Shown here: one piece after another, positions 7,625 to 15,886 of the stretch
Position numbering within the stretch: position 1 is the first letter of the stretch
How the letters are laid out: each line of letters begins with the position of its first letter
Origin: Nonomuraea gerenzanensis
GTDB lineage: Bacteria > Actinomycetota > Actinomycetes > Streptosporangiales > Streptosporangiaceae
Direction of reading: 5' to 3'
Assembly: GCF_020215645.1 (NCBI RefSeq)
Contig: NZ_CP084058.1
Coordinates: 7,750,001-7,814,000 of the forward strand
Length of the DNA stretch: 64,000 bases
Notes under the pieces: model-generated
The model's input: only the letters and a program-made list of their open reading frames with translations
Told to the model about the DNA's origin: nothing
Database searches by the model: none
Program-made: the position numbers and the translations under genes

Positions 7625-8209
7625 TCAGCTCACGCGGCTCACCAGCCCGGTGTCCAGGCTGTAGTGGGCGCCGATGACGGTGGCGCTGCCGTGCAGGAGG
7701 GGGTCTGATCTCAGGCGCGAGACGGTCTGCCTGATGTGGGCGTGGACCATGGGCTCGACCCGGCCGTGGGCGGTGGCGTAGGCGGGCTCCAGCTCCGCGA
7801 CGATCGCGGGCAGCTCGCCGGGCAGGGTGACGCGCCTGCGTAAGGCCCGGGCGGCGGCCGTGACCGCGCCGCAGCGCTGGTGACCTAACACGACGACGAG
7901 GCTGGCCCGCAGGTCCTGCGGGCCGTACTGGACGGCCGCCGTGACGAGGGAGTCGAGGGTGTGGGCGGCGGTGCGGACGACCAGCAGGTCGCCGAGGCCG
8001 ACGTCGAAGACCACCTCGGGCGGCACCCGGGAGTCGATGCACGACAGCACGACCGCCCGGGGCTCCTGCCCGGAGGCGACCTGCCTCCGGCGTCGCGGGT
8101 CCTGGTGCGGGTGGGCGGACTTGCCCGCCGCCCAGCGCCGGTTGCCCTGTTCGAGTAAGGACCACATCTGCCTGGCGCTACCACGCCAAGCGACCGCTTC
8201 GTTACGCAC
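7625..8209 (-). CDS. Beta-class carbonic anhydrase
   Basis: A 194-residue beta-carbonic anhydrase, which interconverts CO2 and bicarbonate using zinc. The zinc ligands are C57 and the H110/C113 pair (GHQRCGA), with the catalytic dyad D59/R61 in CIDSRVPPE. VVRTAAHTLD replaces the usual VVRNAGN block and marks an actinobacterial subgroup. No signal peptide is present, so it is cytoplasmic. It is a single gene between the eroded ABC remnant and hisG and shows no operon partner. Confidence 0.92.
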   Translation of the reverse strand: MRNEAVAWRGSARQMWSLLEQGNRRWAAGKSAHPHQDPRRRRQVASGQEPRAVVLSCIDSRVPPEVVFDVGLGDLLVVRTAAHTLDSLVTAAVQYGPQDLRASLVVVLGHQRCGAVTAAARALRRRVTLPGELPAIVAELEPAYATAHGRVEPMVHAHIRQTVSRLRSDPLLHGSATVIGAHYSLDTGLVSRVS

Positions 8210-8252
8210 GGTTCGGGTATGCCCGCCGGACCCGTGGCCTAGCGGGCAGACC

Positions 8253-9098
8253 TCACAGGCGGCAGGCGTAGATGTCGGTGACCAGGATGGCCCTTGCGCC
8301 GATGTCCCACAGCTGATCCATCACCTGCTGGTGACCCTTGCGCCGGACCATGGCGCGCACGGCGACCCAGCCTTCGCGGTGCAGCGGCGAGACCGTGGGG
8401 CCCTCCATGCCGGGCGTCAGGGCGATGGCCTCCTCGATCCGCTCGGCGCGGATGTCGTAGTCCATCATGACGTAGTCGCGCGCCTGGACGACGCCCTGGA
8501 AGCGACGGACGAGCTGGCCGACGCCCGGGGTGTCGGGCGCGCTCTGCCGCTTGATCAGCACGGCCTCCGACTTCATGATCGGGTCGCCGAACACCTCGAG
8601 GCCGACGTTGCGCAGCGTGGTGCCGGTCTCGACGACGTCGGCCACGGCGTCGGCCACGCCGAGCCTGATGGCCGTCTCGACGGCGCCGTCGAGCCTGATC
8701 ACGCGGGCGTCCACGCCCTGGTCGGAGAGGTACTTGTCGAGCAGGCCCGCGTAGGAGGTGGCGATGCGCCTGCCGTTGAGGTCCTCGACCGAGGACATCG
8801 TGCCGGCCGCCGCGGCCAGCCGGAAGGTGGAGGCGCCGAAGCCCAGCGACATGATCTCCTCGACCGGCGCGCCGGAGTCGATGAGCATGTCGCGGCCGGT
8901 GATGCCGACGTCGAGGGTGCCCTCGCCGACGTAGACCGCGATGTCGCGGGGGCGCAGGAAGAACAGCTCCCAGCCGTTGGCGTCGTCGACGACGACGAGC
9001 TCCTTGCTGTCTCTGCGGGACCGGTAGCCGGCCTCCTTCAGCATGTCCTGGGCGGCCTCGCTGAGCGAGCCCTTGTTGGGTACTGCCAGACGCAGCAT
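8253..9098 (-). CDS. hisG: ATP phosphoribosyltransferase (long form)
   Basis: HisG (281 residues) carries out the first step of histidine synthesis, joining ATP and PRPP to phosphoribosyl-ATP. The N-terminus MLRLAVPNKGSLSE and the PRPP-binding block ADAVADVVETGTTLRNVGL are diagnostic. The length and the C-terminal ACT-like region (VSPLHREGWVAVRAMV...ILVTDIYACRL) identify the long, histidine-feedback-inhibited form that needs no HisZ. hisE lies 65 nt upstream on the same strand, giving the hisE-hisG pair common in actinobacteria, apart from the main his cluster. Confidence 0.97.
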   Translation of the reverse strand: MLRLAVPNKGSLSEAAQDMLKEAGYRSRRDSKELVVVDDANGWELFFLRPRDIAVYVGEGTLDVGITGRDMLIDSGAPVEEIMSLGFGASTFRLAAAAGTMSSVEDLNGRRIATSYAGLLDKYLSDQGVDARVIRLDGAVETAIRLGVADAVADVVETGTTLRNVGLEVFGDPIMKSEAVLIKRQSAPDTPGVGQLVRRFQGVVQARDYVMMDYDIRAERIEEAIALTPGMEGPTVSPLHREGWVAVRAMVRRKGHQQVMDQLWDIGARAILVTDIYACRL

Positions 9099-9163
9099 GT
9101 CTTTCAGGTCCTTACCGTGTGTCTGCCTTCCGCTGTCTCTGGTGGCGGGCGCGCCGCGGCGCC

Positions 9164-9427
9164 CTAGAGATGCTTGTAGACCTGGTCGAGGCCGATGCCC
9201 TTGGCGAGCATCAGCACCTGCACGTGGTAGAGGAGCTGGGAGATCTCCTCGGCGGCCCTGTCGTCTGACTCGTACTCGGCGGCCATCCAGCTCTCGGCGG
9301 CCTCCTCGACGACCTTCTTGCCGATGGCATGGACGCCGGCGTCGAGCGCGGCCACGGTGCCCGAGCCCGCGGGCCGGGTACGGGCCTTCTCTGACAGCTC
9401 GGCGAACAGCTCTTCGAAGGTCTTCAT
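9164..9427 (-). CDS. hisE: Phosphoribosyl-ATP pyrophosphatase
   Basis: HisE (87 residues) hydrolyses phosphoribosyl-ATP to phosphoribosyl-AMP, the second step of histidine synthesis, directly after HisG encoded 65 nt downstream. The MazG-like all-alpha fold is shown by [14 protein letters not shown] (metal-binding acidic residues) and [16 protein letters not shown]. The ATG at 9427 begins [14 protein letters not shown], the usual HisE start. A longer in-frame reading from 9520 adds 31 residues without similarity and was not used. Confidence 0.95.
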   Translation of the reverse strand: MKTFEELFAELSEKARTRPAGSGTVAALDAGVHAIGKKVVEEAAESWMAAEYESDDRAAEEISQLLYHVQVLMLAKGIGLDQVYKHL

Positions 9428-9527
9428 GGTCTCTCTCGTCGGTCGGATGACGTGCCTGTTAAGCCTAGTCTGCGTCACGGGGTGACGCCGCCCCGCGTCC
9501 GCCACGCGAGACGGCGCCATCTACTGT

Positions 9528-10490
9528 TCATCCCATCGCCTTCTTGGCCCTGGCCACCCGCTCCATGGCGTGCGCCGACTCGCCGCCCTCGTGCCCGTTG
9601 TACGGGTACACCTTGATGTCCTTCTCCCCGGCGTAGTGGTTGTAGGCGGCGAACACCGTGGACGGCGGCGTGACCCCGTCCTGCAGCCCGGCCGAGAACA
9701 GCGCGGGCGTGCGCGCCCTGGCCGCGAAGTTCACCCCGTCGAAGTAGGCCAGCGTCCCGAAGACCCGCTCCACCTGGTCCTTGAACGCCCGGCAGTAGGC
9801 CGCGAGCTCCGCGTACGGGTACTCGGGCGTGATCTGCGTGGCGTGCCTGATGTGGCACATGAACGGCACGTCCAGCAGCGCACACGCCAGATCGGGCACC
9901 AGCGCCGACACGGCCAGCGCGATCGCCCCGCCCTGGCTCGCCCCGCCCACCGCGACCGCCCCGATCCCCGGATGCGCCCTGGCCGCCTCCACCGCGCGCA
10001 CGGCGTCGGTGTAGAGCCGCCGGTAGTAATAGGCGTCGGGGTCGTGGATGCCGCTGGTCATGACCCCCGGCGTCTGCGGCCCCGTGCCGGGGTACGGGTC
10101 GGCGGTGTCCCCGCGCCGCCACCCGCCGGCGCCCTGGCCCCGGCTGTCCATGGCGAAGACGGCGTACCCGAAGCTCGGCCACAGCAGCCAGTCGATCGGC
10201 AGCCCGCGCCCGCCGCCGTACCCCTGGTACTCCACCACGCACGGCACCGGCCCCGTGGTGTGGCGCGGCAGCAGCAGCCAGCCCTTGATGGGGTGGCCGG
10301 CGAACCCGGCGAACGTCACGTCGTACACCTCGGCCACGGTCAGGCCGGTGGGGACGGGGGTGAAGTCGGGGGCCAGGTCGTGGGCGCGGGCCTCGGCCAG
10401 CGTCCGCCGCCAGAAGGCGTCGAAGTCGGCGGGCTCGGCCCGCTCGGGCAGGTACGCGCGCAGCTGGGGCAGGGGCATGTCGACGAACAC
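9528..10490 (-). CDS. Acetylxylan esterase / cephalosporin-C deacetylase family hydrolase
   Basis: A 320-residue alpha/beta hydrolase of the AXE1 family, which removes acetyl groups from xylo-oligosaccharides or cephalosporin C. The catalytic triad is visible as S185 (GGASQGGA), D271 (SAGLQDGVTPP) and H300 (YNGHEGG), with the oxyanion region EYQGYGGGRG. I chose GTG 10490 (start FVDMPLPQLRAYLPE) because a GAGGAG site lies 5 nt before it. There is no signal peptide, so it acts on imported oligosaccharides. It lies 63 nt downstream of the large STAND-kinase gene on the same strand and may be read from the same transcript, though a functional link is not evident. Confidence 0.9.
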   Translation of the reverse strand: MFVDMPLPQLRAYLPERAEPADFDAFWRRTLAEARAHDLAPDFTPVPTGLTVAEVYDVTFAGFAGHPIKGWLLLPRHTTGPVPCVVEYQGYGGGRGLPIDWLLWPSFGYAVFAMDSRGQGAGGWRRGDTADPYPGTGPQTPGVMTSGIHDPDAYYYRRLYTDAVRAVEAARAHPGIGAVAVGGASQGGAIALAVSALVPDLACALLDVPFMCHIRHATQITPEYPYAELAAYCRAFKDQVERVFGTLAYFDGVNFAARARTPALFSAGLQDGVTPPSTVFAAYNHYAGEKDIKVYPYNGHEGGESAHAMERVARAKKAMG

Positions 10491-10553
10491 GAGCGCTCCT
10501 CGGACGGAAGCAGGGGACCAGATGCCCATCAACGGTACGCGGGGCAGCGTCGT

Positions 10554-13500
10554 TCAGGACGGTTCGGTCGGTCCGGAGGTGGAGCCCGCGGAGCTCCGGC
10601 TGAGCCAGCCGCGCAGCCGTTCGAGCAGACGGTCCACGTCCACCGGCTTGGGCACGTAGTCGGACGCGCCGGAGGCGATGGACTTCTCCCGATCGCCCCG
10701 CATGACCTTGGCGGTCAGCGCGATGATCGGCAGATCAGCGAACTGGGGCATCCGGCGGATAGCCGAGGTCGTCGCCCATCCATCCATCCCGGTCATCATG
10801 ATGTCCATCAGGACGAGGGCGACATCCTCGTTTCTCTCGAGCTGCTCGATGCTCTCCCGCCCGTTCTCCGCGTAGACGACGGTCGAGCCGTGCCGCTCCA
10901 GCACGCTGGTCAACGCGAACACGTTTCGGATGTCGTCGTCCACGATCAGGATCTTGGCGCCGTTCAGCGGGTCATCACCTTGCCATCGGGTGGGCAGCTC
11001 GACGGGCGGCTCCGCCAAGCGGGGCAGCGGCAGCCCCAGTGGCGGCTCGGGCACGGCCGGCTCTGCGGCCGGCGGGGGGACGGGCTGCCTGCGTGTCGGG
11101 GCCGGGTCGGTCGCGGCCAGCGGGCCGGTATAGGAGGCGGGCAGGTAGAGCGTGAACGTGCTGCCCTTGCCCAGCTCGCTGTCCACGTGGATCTCGCCGC
11201 CGAGCAGCCTGGCGATGTCGCGGCAGATGGCCAGGCCCAGGCCCGTGCCGCCGTACTTCCTGCTCGTCGTGCCGTCGGCCTGCCTGAACGCCTCGAAGAT
11301 GACCCCGAACTTGTCGGGCGGGATGCCGATGCCGGTGTCGATCACCTGGAACGCCAGCAGGTCGGTAGAGTCGTGCAGGCTGTCGTCGTCGAAACCGATC
11401 CCCGGCGGAGCCATCGACACCCGCAGCCGCACCTCACCGCGGGGGGTGAACTTCACCGCGTTGGACAGCAGGCCGCGCAGCACCTGCTGCAGCCGCTGCT
11501 CGTCGGCCCGCAGCTCCTGCGGCACCTCCGGCTCGACGTCCACGCCGAACGACAGCCCCTTGGCCTGCGCCGGCGATGCGAACAGGGCCTCCATCAGCTC
11601 CACCGTCTTCGGCAACGCCATCCGGTCCGGGTGAATTCTGAGCTGACCCGCCTCGAGGTCGGACAGGTCGAGCAGGTCGTTGATGAGCTGCAGCAGCGCC
11701 GAGCCGGAGCCGTGAATCGTTCGGGCGTACTCCACCTGCTGCGCGGACAGGTTGCCCTCGGCGTTCTCGGTCAGCAGCCTGGCCAGTATGAGCAGGCCGT
11801 TGAGCGGTGTGCGGAGCTCGTGCGACATCCTGGCGAGGAACTGCGACTTGAAGCGGATGGACACGGCGAGCTGCTCCGCGCGCTCCTCCAGCGTGCGGCG
11901 GGCCTGCTCGATCTGGAAGTTCTGGATCTCGATCGCGCGGTTCTGCTTGGCCAGCAGCGTCGCCTTGTCCTCCAGCTCGGTGTTGGCGCGACGCAGCTCG
12001 TCCTGCGCCCGCAGGGCTTCGATCTTGAGCTTGATGTCCTTCTCGCTACGTTCGACGAACGACACGATCGCGGGCGGGATGTCATCCGGGCGCTCGACCA
12101 GCCACTGCTGGGCCTCGGCCATCCGTACGTCGGAGAGCAGGTCGCCCTCCGCGGAACGCTCCTCCATCAGTATCAGCCAGCGCTGGAACTGCGCGTCGGC
12201 GTCGACCCAGTCCCGCAGACGTTTCCATTCCCTGATCAGGGCCTCGTGCGCGATCTCCGAGGTGTCCGGCCCTTCCGGTGCCAGCACCACCAGCCGGTTG
12301 GACGGGCCGGCGAGGGCTTCGGCGATCTTCCAGCCGTCGCCGAGATGCTCACGCCGCGCAACGACCCTGACCGCGCTCGCCGCGCCGCCTCTCGCGCGCA
12401 CCATGGCCAGCAGGACCCGCCTGATGTTGCCCTCGTCGAACTCGGCGCAGAGCTTGCGATACACCTCCTCCGCATGCCGGTTCAGTGCTCCCGCGACTCC
12501 ACCAAGCTCGTGGTAGTGGTCGAAGGTCAGCTGGCGTTTGGTCTGCATCGCCCACAGCTCGGTCAGCGTGAACTCGAGGAGCGGCAGTCCGCCTCTGCTC
12601 CTGCTGGCCTCCGTGGCGATGAGGTGGGCCAGCCCTGGTGAGTACGTCACCCCTTCGACGGTGGACGGCTCCACGATTACCCGGGTGAGTGCCGGTTCGT
12701 CCAACGGAGAGACGTTCAGTTGCCGGTCCTGCAGCCTCAGCCCCATTCCCGGTAGCTCAAGGATCGCGGGCAGGAAGTCGGCCCTCAACGTGCAGACCAG
12801 CCGTACGGCGGAGGGCGGGCCGCCGCCGACGGGAGGAAGCAACTGACGCAGAAAGTCCAGGCCCTCGCCGTTGTTCTGGTCGGCGGCGAAGAGCTCCTCC
12901 ATCTGGTCGCAGATGACGGCCACCGGTCTGTTCACCATGAGGGCCATCTTCTCCGCGACGTTCGTCAGGCCGTACTGCCGCACCTGGTCGGAGCAGGCGT
13001 TCAGGTCGGCCAGAGAGAGTGCCCGGCCTGTCCGGACCAGGCTCAGCAGCGCGTGGGCCGCGGCGTCGAACGGTGAACGCCCCGGCCTGAACGACGTCAC
13101 CCCCCAGCCCTCCGCGTGCAGCGCGGGTTCGAGGCCTGCGGCCACCAGGGAGGACTTGCCCACGCCTGAGGGCCCGACCACCAGGATCAGCGGGCTGGCC
13201 TGCACCATGGACCGGAGCCGGGCGATCTCGTCCTCCCTCCCGACGAAGATCCCGGCGCGTGCGTCCTCCGCGGTGAACGCACGTAACCCCCGGTACGGGC
13301 AGGGCGGCACGGAGCTGTTGGAGAGCGCCTCGGGCCAGGCGGCCGCCATGTGCGAGACGGGAACGGCGTAGGCGTCACCCGCTCTGCCGTCGCGGGAAGC
13401 GACGACGAGCATGCCGACGACCACGTCGCCCCACTCGTCCTCCATGATCACCGGGCTGCCGCTGTATCCCGGCTGCGCCCGCAGCGCCGACTCGCCCTTC

Positions 13501-13982
13501 ACATCGAGCTGCAGCAGGCCGCCGGCGACCGCGCCGCGGAAGGTGCACGTCGTCCACCCTCCGTTGGCCCTGGAGGGGGAGCTGGGATAGCCGAACATGG
13601 TGATGTCGGCCTGCGGCGGTCCCTTACCGCTCGCCAGCCGCGCGGGACCGGCTCCCCGAGGCAAGGTGTCGCCCCCGACGAGCACTAGCCCGGCGACGTC
13701 CCGCCCGCGCGGCTCGGCCGTCGACGGCGGGCTCCACGACACGACCTTGCAGCTTCTCAGCGGTGCGCCATCGGCGTCACCGAGAAGAGGGAAGTCGATG
13801 TGGATCCGAGTATTCCGGGCCGGCCGGTCGGCCACGGTCTTGTCCCGCCCCATGGCCGCGTTGACGACGTGGGCGCAGGTCACGATCTCCCGTTCGCCCA
13901 CGACGAAGCCGACGCCCACGGCCTCCTCGTCTCCGCCGCGGCGGATGCGGGCCACGAATCCACGCCGCGATACGCTCCCCAT
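10554..13982 (-). CDS. Trypsin-like protease - STAND NTPase - histidine kinase - receiver fusion
   Basis: A 1142-residue multidomain protein. Residues 1-215 form a trypsin-like protease with triad H38 (TCAHVV), D95 (GRDVAGLV) and S174 (PGYSGSP). Residues about 229-600 are an nSTAND1-type NTPase: entry motif PYRGLRAFTAEDA and FVGRE, Walker A GPSGVGKSS (270-278, K276), Walker B VAVICDQMEELF (354-365), CTLRADFL at 397-404. A coiled coil (about 650-705) leads to HisKA with H721 (ARMSHELRTPLN), then HATPase with N841, DTGIGIPP (882-889) and GGTGLGLAI (911-919). After a Pro-rich linker comes a receiver with D1015-D1017, phospho-acceptor D1060, T1090 and K1112. No membrane segment or signal peptide is seen, so it is cytoplasmic. 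All catalytic residues are present. The start lies 3 nt after the stop of a Trypco1-type gene. STAND proteins with protease heads normally end in repeats, so the kinase-receiver output is odd. A threat-sensing role is inferred. Confidence 0.9.
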   Translation of the reverse strand: MGSVSRRGFVARIRRGGDEEAVGVGFVVGEREIVTCAHVVNAAMGRDKTVADRPARNTRIHIDFPLLGDADGAPLRSCKVVSWSPPSTAEPRGRDVAGLVLVGGDTLPRGAGPARLASGKGPPQADITMFGYPSSPSRANGGWTTCTFRGAVAGGLLQLDVKGESALRAQPGYSGSPVIMEDEWGDVVVGMLVVASRDGRAGDAYAVPVSHMAAAWPEALSNSSVPPCPYRGLRAFTAEDARAGIFVGREDEIARLRSMVQASPLILVVGPSGVGKSSLVAAGLEPALHAEGWGVTSFRPGRSPFDAAAHALLSLVRTGRALSLADLNACSDQVRQYGLTNVAEKMALMVNRPVAVICDQMEELFAADQNNGEGLDFLRQLLPPVGGGPPSAVRLVCTLRADFLPAILELPGMGLRLQDRQLNVSPLDEPALTRVIVEPSTVEGVTYSPGLAHLIATEASRSRGGLPLLEFTLTELWAMQTKRQLTFDHYHELGGVAGALNRHAEEVYRKLCAEFDEGNIRRVLLAMVRARGGAASAVRVVARREHLGDGWKIAEALAGPSNRLVVLAPEGPDTSEIAHEALIREWKRLRDWVDADAQFQRWLILMEERSAEGDLLSDVRMAEAQQWLVERPDDIPPAIVSFVERSEKDIKLKIEALRAQDELRRANTELEDKATLLAKQNRAIEIQNFQIEQARRTLEERAEQLAVSIRFKSQFLARMSHELRTPLNGLLILARLLTENAEGNLSAQQVEYARTIHGSGSALLQLINDLLDLSDLEAGQLRIHPDRMALPKTVELMEALFASPAQAKGLSFGVDVEPEVPQELRADEQRLQQVLRGLLSNAVKFTPRGEVRLRVSMAPPGIGFDDDSLHDSTDLLAFQVIDTGIGIPPDKFGVIFEAFRQADGTTSRKYGGTGLGLAICRDIARLLGGEIHVDSELGKGSTFTLYLPASYTGPLAATDPAPTRRQPVPPPAAEPAVPEPPLGLPLPRLAEPPVELPTRWQGDDPLNGAKILIVDDDIRNVFALTSVLERHGSTVVYAENGRESIEQLERNEDVALVLMDIMMTGMDGWATTSAIRRMPQFADLPIIALTAKVMRGDREKSIASGASDYVPKPVDVDRLLERLRGWLSRSSAGSTSGPTEPS

Positions 13983-13985
13983 CGC

Positions 13986-14306
13986 TCAGGACCGCTTCCA
14001 CACCGCGCGGACCACGAAGTTGACTTCGGTGGTGCCCTTGGCGACGACGACCGTGGACTCCGCGCTGATCTTCAGCCCGAATTCGATCTCGATCTCGCTG
14101 GGCGCGGATTCACGGACGGTGTCGACTATCCGGGACACGGCGGGCTTGAGGCTGCGTAAGGCAATGTCCAGGGACGTGCGTGCCCGCGCGACGACCCCGT
14201 CACCGGCGGCAAGGTCAAGATCGGGTCCCGCGAGATCGCCATCGACCTCGAAGACGACGACGTCGCCATCAGCGAGCTCGACGGGTACGGCCAACAGTCG
14301 ATCCAT
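13986..14306 (-). CDS. Trypco1 / CU044_2847-family small protein
   Basis: A 106-residue protein from ATG 14306 with a GGGGAG site 7 nt upstream. It starts with an acidic beta-rich half (LADGDVVVFEVDGDLAG), continues with a helix ending SRIVDTVRESAPSEIEIEFGLKISAES, and closes with a beta strand VNFVVRAVWKRS. The block EIEIEFGLKISAE is the hallmark of the trypsin-co-occurring domain 1 (Trypco1) proteins, which sit beside trypsin-like or STAND proteins in predicted actinobacterial conflict systems. Only 3 nt separate it from the downstream protease-STAND-kinase gene, so they form one operon. It may be a regulator or substrate of the protease; its biochemical role is not known. Confidence 0.82.
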   Translation of the reverse strand: MDRLLAVPVELADGDVVVFEVDGDLAGPDLDLAAGDGVVARARTSLDIALRSLKPAVSRIVDTVRESAPSEIEIEFGLKISAESTVVVAKGTTEVNFVVRAVWKRS

Positions 14307-14614
14307 GTCCGGCTCCCCAGAATGACCCGAGCGGCGAAGAGGCACGACAGGGTCCTGGTGCGATTGTCGGCATCGGCCGCGGTCCATGGCAAGGAGACCA
14401 TCGAACCTCCTCCAGGCGACGACGGTCTCTGCGTCCGTCCTGAACCGGGAAAGCGGCGAGCGCCCGAGCCCTGCATCGTGCCAAACCCGCATCTCCACAC
14501 CTCAGCGGCGGGCCAGTAAGAAGCCCGTGAAACTTACATGACTCCGAGTTGTCACTTACCCGTTTAAGTGATGTGATTCCGCACATCAGGCGGCGAGAGA
14601 TCGGATGGCTCCCC
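14307..14614. other. Divergent intergenic region between the Trypco1 operon and the sugar ABC operon
   Basis: About 308 bp without a convincing gene. Short open frames here lack ribosome sites and protein-like composition. The region must hold the promoters of both divergent operons. The only clear structure I see is the inverted repeat at 14552-14571, nearer the sugar-transport operon. Confidence 0.6.
14552..14571. promoter_or_regulatory. Inverted repeat, candidate operator of the sugar ABC operon
   Basis: TCACTTA-CCCGTT-TAAGTGA is a perfect 7-bp inverted repeat with a 6-bp spacer, 43 bp before the start of the binding-protein gene. It is the right size for a dimeric sugar regulator. No regulator gene is adjacent, so the binder is unknown. 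Confidence 0.45.
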
Positions 14615-15874
14615 ATGCGACGTACCACGGCGGCATGCACCACGGTCCTGCTCGCGCTCGTGAGCGCGGCCTGCGCCACGAGCGGCCGGCCTCAGACCCA
14701 GCAGGCGGCGACCGACGCCCCCGCGACCCTGTCCTTCTGGTCCACGGGCGGCGACGACGAGACCGCGATCTTTCAGAAGGCGGCCGACCTCTACCACCAG
14801 CAGCACCCGAACGTGACGATCAAGGTGCAGACCCTGTCGTGGGACGACGCGTACGCCAAGCTCCTGGCGGCGGCCACCAGCCGCAGCGGCCCCGACGTCA
14901 TCTCCGGCGGCATGACCTGGACCATCCAGTTCGGCGCCAGGGGCGCCATGGTGGACCTGCGCGAGCACGGCCTGGACTCGCTCAAGGCGCAGGCCCAGCC
15001 CGCGCAGTGGGAGTCGGCGGTCTCCCCCGACGGCTCGGTGTACGGGGTGCCGCTGGACATGTCCACCCTGGCCCTCTACTATCGCACGGACCTGCTGGAG
15101 CAGGCCGGGCTGGACGCGCCGCCGAAGACGTGGGAGGAGCTGACGGCGGCCATCGGCAAGCTGAAGGCCGCGGGGGTGGCCAAGCCGTACAGCCAGGACT
15201 GGGGCAACCTCGACTGGATCGGCTACTTCAACTACCTCTACCAGGCCGGCGGCACGTTCTACACGCCCGACTGCAAGCCCTCGCTGGACACCCCGCAGGC
15301 TGAACGGGCGCTGGCGTACTGGGTGGACCTCTACCGCGAGCACGGGGCGCCGACCGCCAGTGTGGAGGCCTCCGACGCGCTCGACACCGGCACAGCGCTG
15401 GTGGTGGGCGGCAACTGGATCGCCAAGGGCATGGACGTCAACAAGCCGAAGCTGAAGGGCAAGTGGGCGATGACCACGCTGCCTGCCGGGCCGGCGGGGC
15501 CGACGACGTTCATCGGCGGGCGCGCGATCGGCGTGACGTCCTTCAGCCGGCACGCCAAGACGGGCGCGGACTTCGTCAGGTTCATGTACAGCGACGAGGC
15601 CATCGCCGCGATCGTGGAGGAGGCCAGGAAACGCAACCTGCCCTACATCCCGCCGCGCCCCGACAAGGTGGTGGCCGCCTCGTCGTTCACGCCCGAGCAG
15701 GCCCAGGTGTTCGAGCAGGCGTTCAGCACCGGCAAGGCCGCGCCCGGCTGCCCCGGCTGGGACGAGAGCGCGCCCGACGTCTCCAAGCAGCTCCAGTCGG
15801 CCATCCTCGGCAAGGCGGACGTCAGGACGGCGCTGGCGGAGGCCGCCAAGGTCATGCGGGCCAACGCCGGATAG
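14615..15874 (+). CDS. ABC transporter extracellular sugar-binding lipoprotein
   Basis: A 419-residue family 1 solute-binding protein. The N-terminus MRRTTAACTTVLLALVSAAC is a lipoprotein signal with C20 as the probable lipidated cysteine. The mature part has LSFWSTGGDDE, ADLYHQQHPNVTIKVQTLSW and DVISGGMTW near the N-terminus and VYGVPLDMSTLALYYRTDLLEQAGL, as in MalE/UgpB-like binding proteins for oligosaccharides. It captures substrate outside the membrane for the two permeases encoded next (15887-17745). ATG 14615 was chosen because it starts the signal peptide; an upstream in-frame start at 14549 would add 22 residues that mask it. Confidence 0.93.
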   Translation: MRRTTAACTTVLLALVSAACATSGRPQTQQAATDAPATLSFWSTGGDDETAIFQKAADLYHQQHPNVTIKVQTLSWDDAYAKLLAAATSRSGPDVISGGMTWTIQFGARGAMVDLREHGLDSLKAQAQPAQWESAVSPDGSVYGVPLDMSTLALYYRTDLLEQAGLDAPPKTWEELTAAIGKLKAAGVAKPYSQDWGNLDWIGYFNYLYQAGGTFYTPDCKPSLDTPQAERALAYWVDLYREHGAPTASVEASDALDTGTALVVGGNWIAKGMDVNKPKLKGKWAMTTLPAGPAGPTTFIGGRAIGVTSFSRHAKTGADFVRFMYSDEAIAAIVEEARKRNLPYIPPRPDKVVAASSFTPEQAQVFEQAFSTGKAAPGCPGWDESAPDVSKQLQSAILGKADVRTALAEAAKVMRANAG

Positions 15875-15886
15875 CGGGGGCCCACC

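Noticed and set aside
9570..12641. A 1023-codon plus-strand open frame antisense to the esterase and STAND-kinase genes
   Set aside because: It has Arg/Gly/His/Pro-rich composition without any domain and arises from the G/C-biased third positions of the minus-strand genes.
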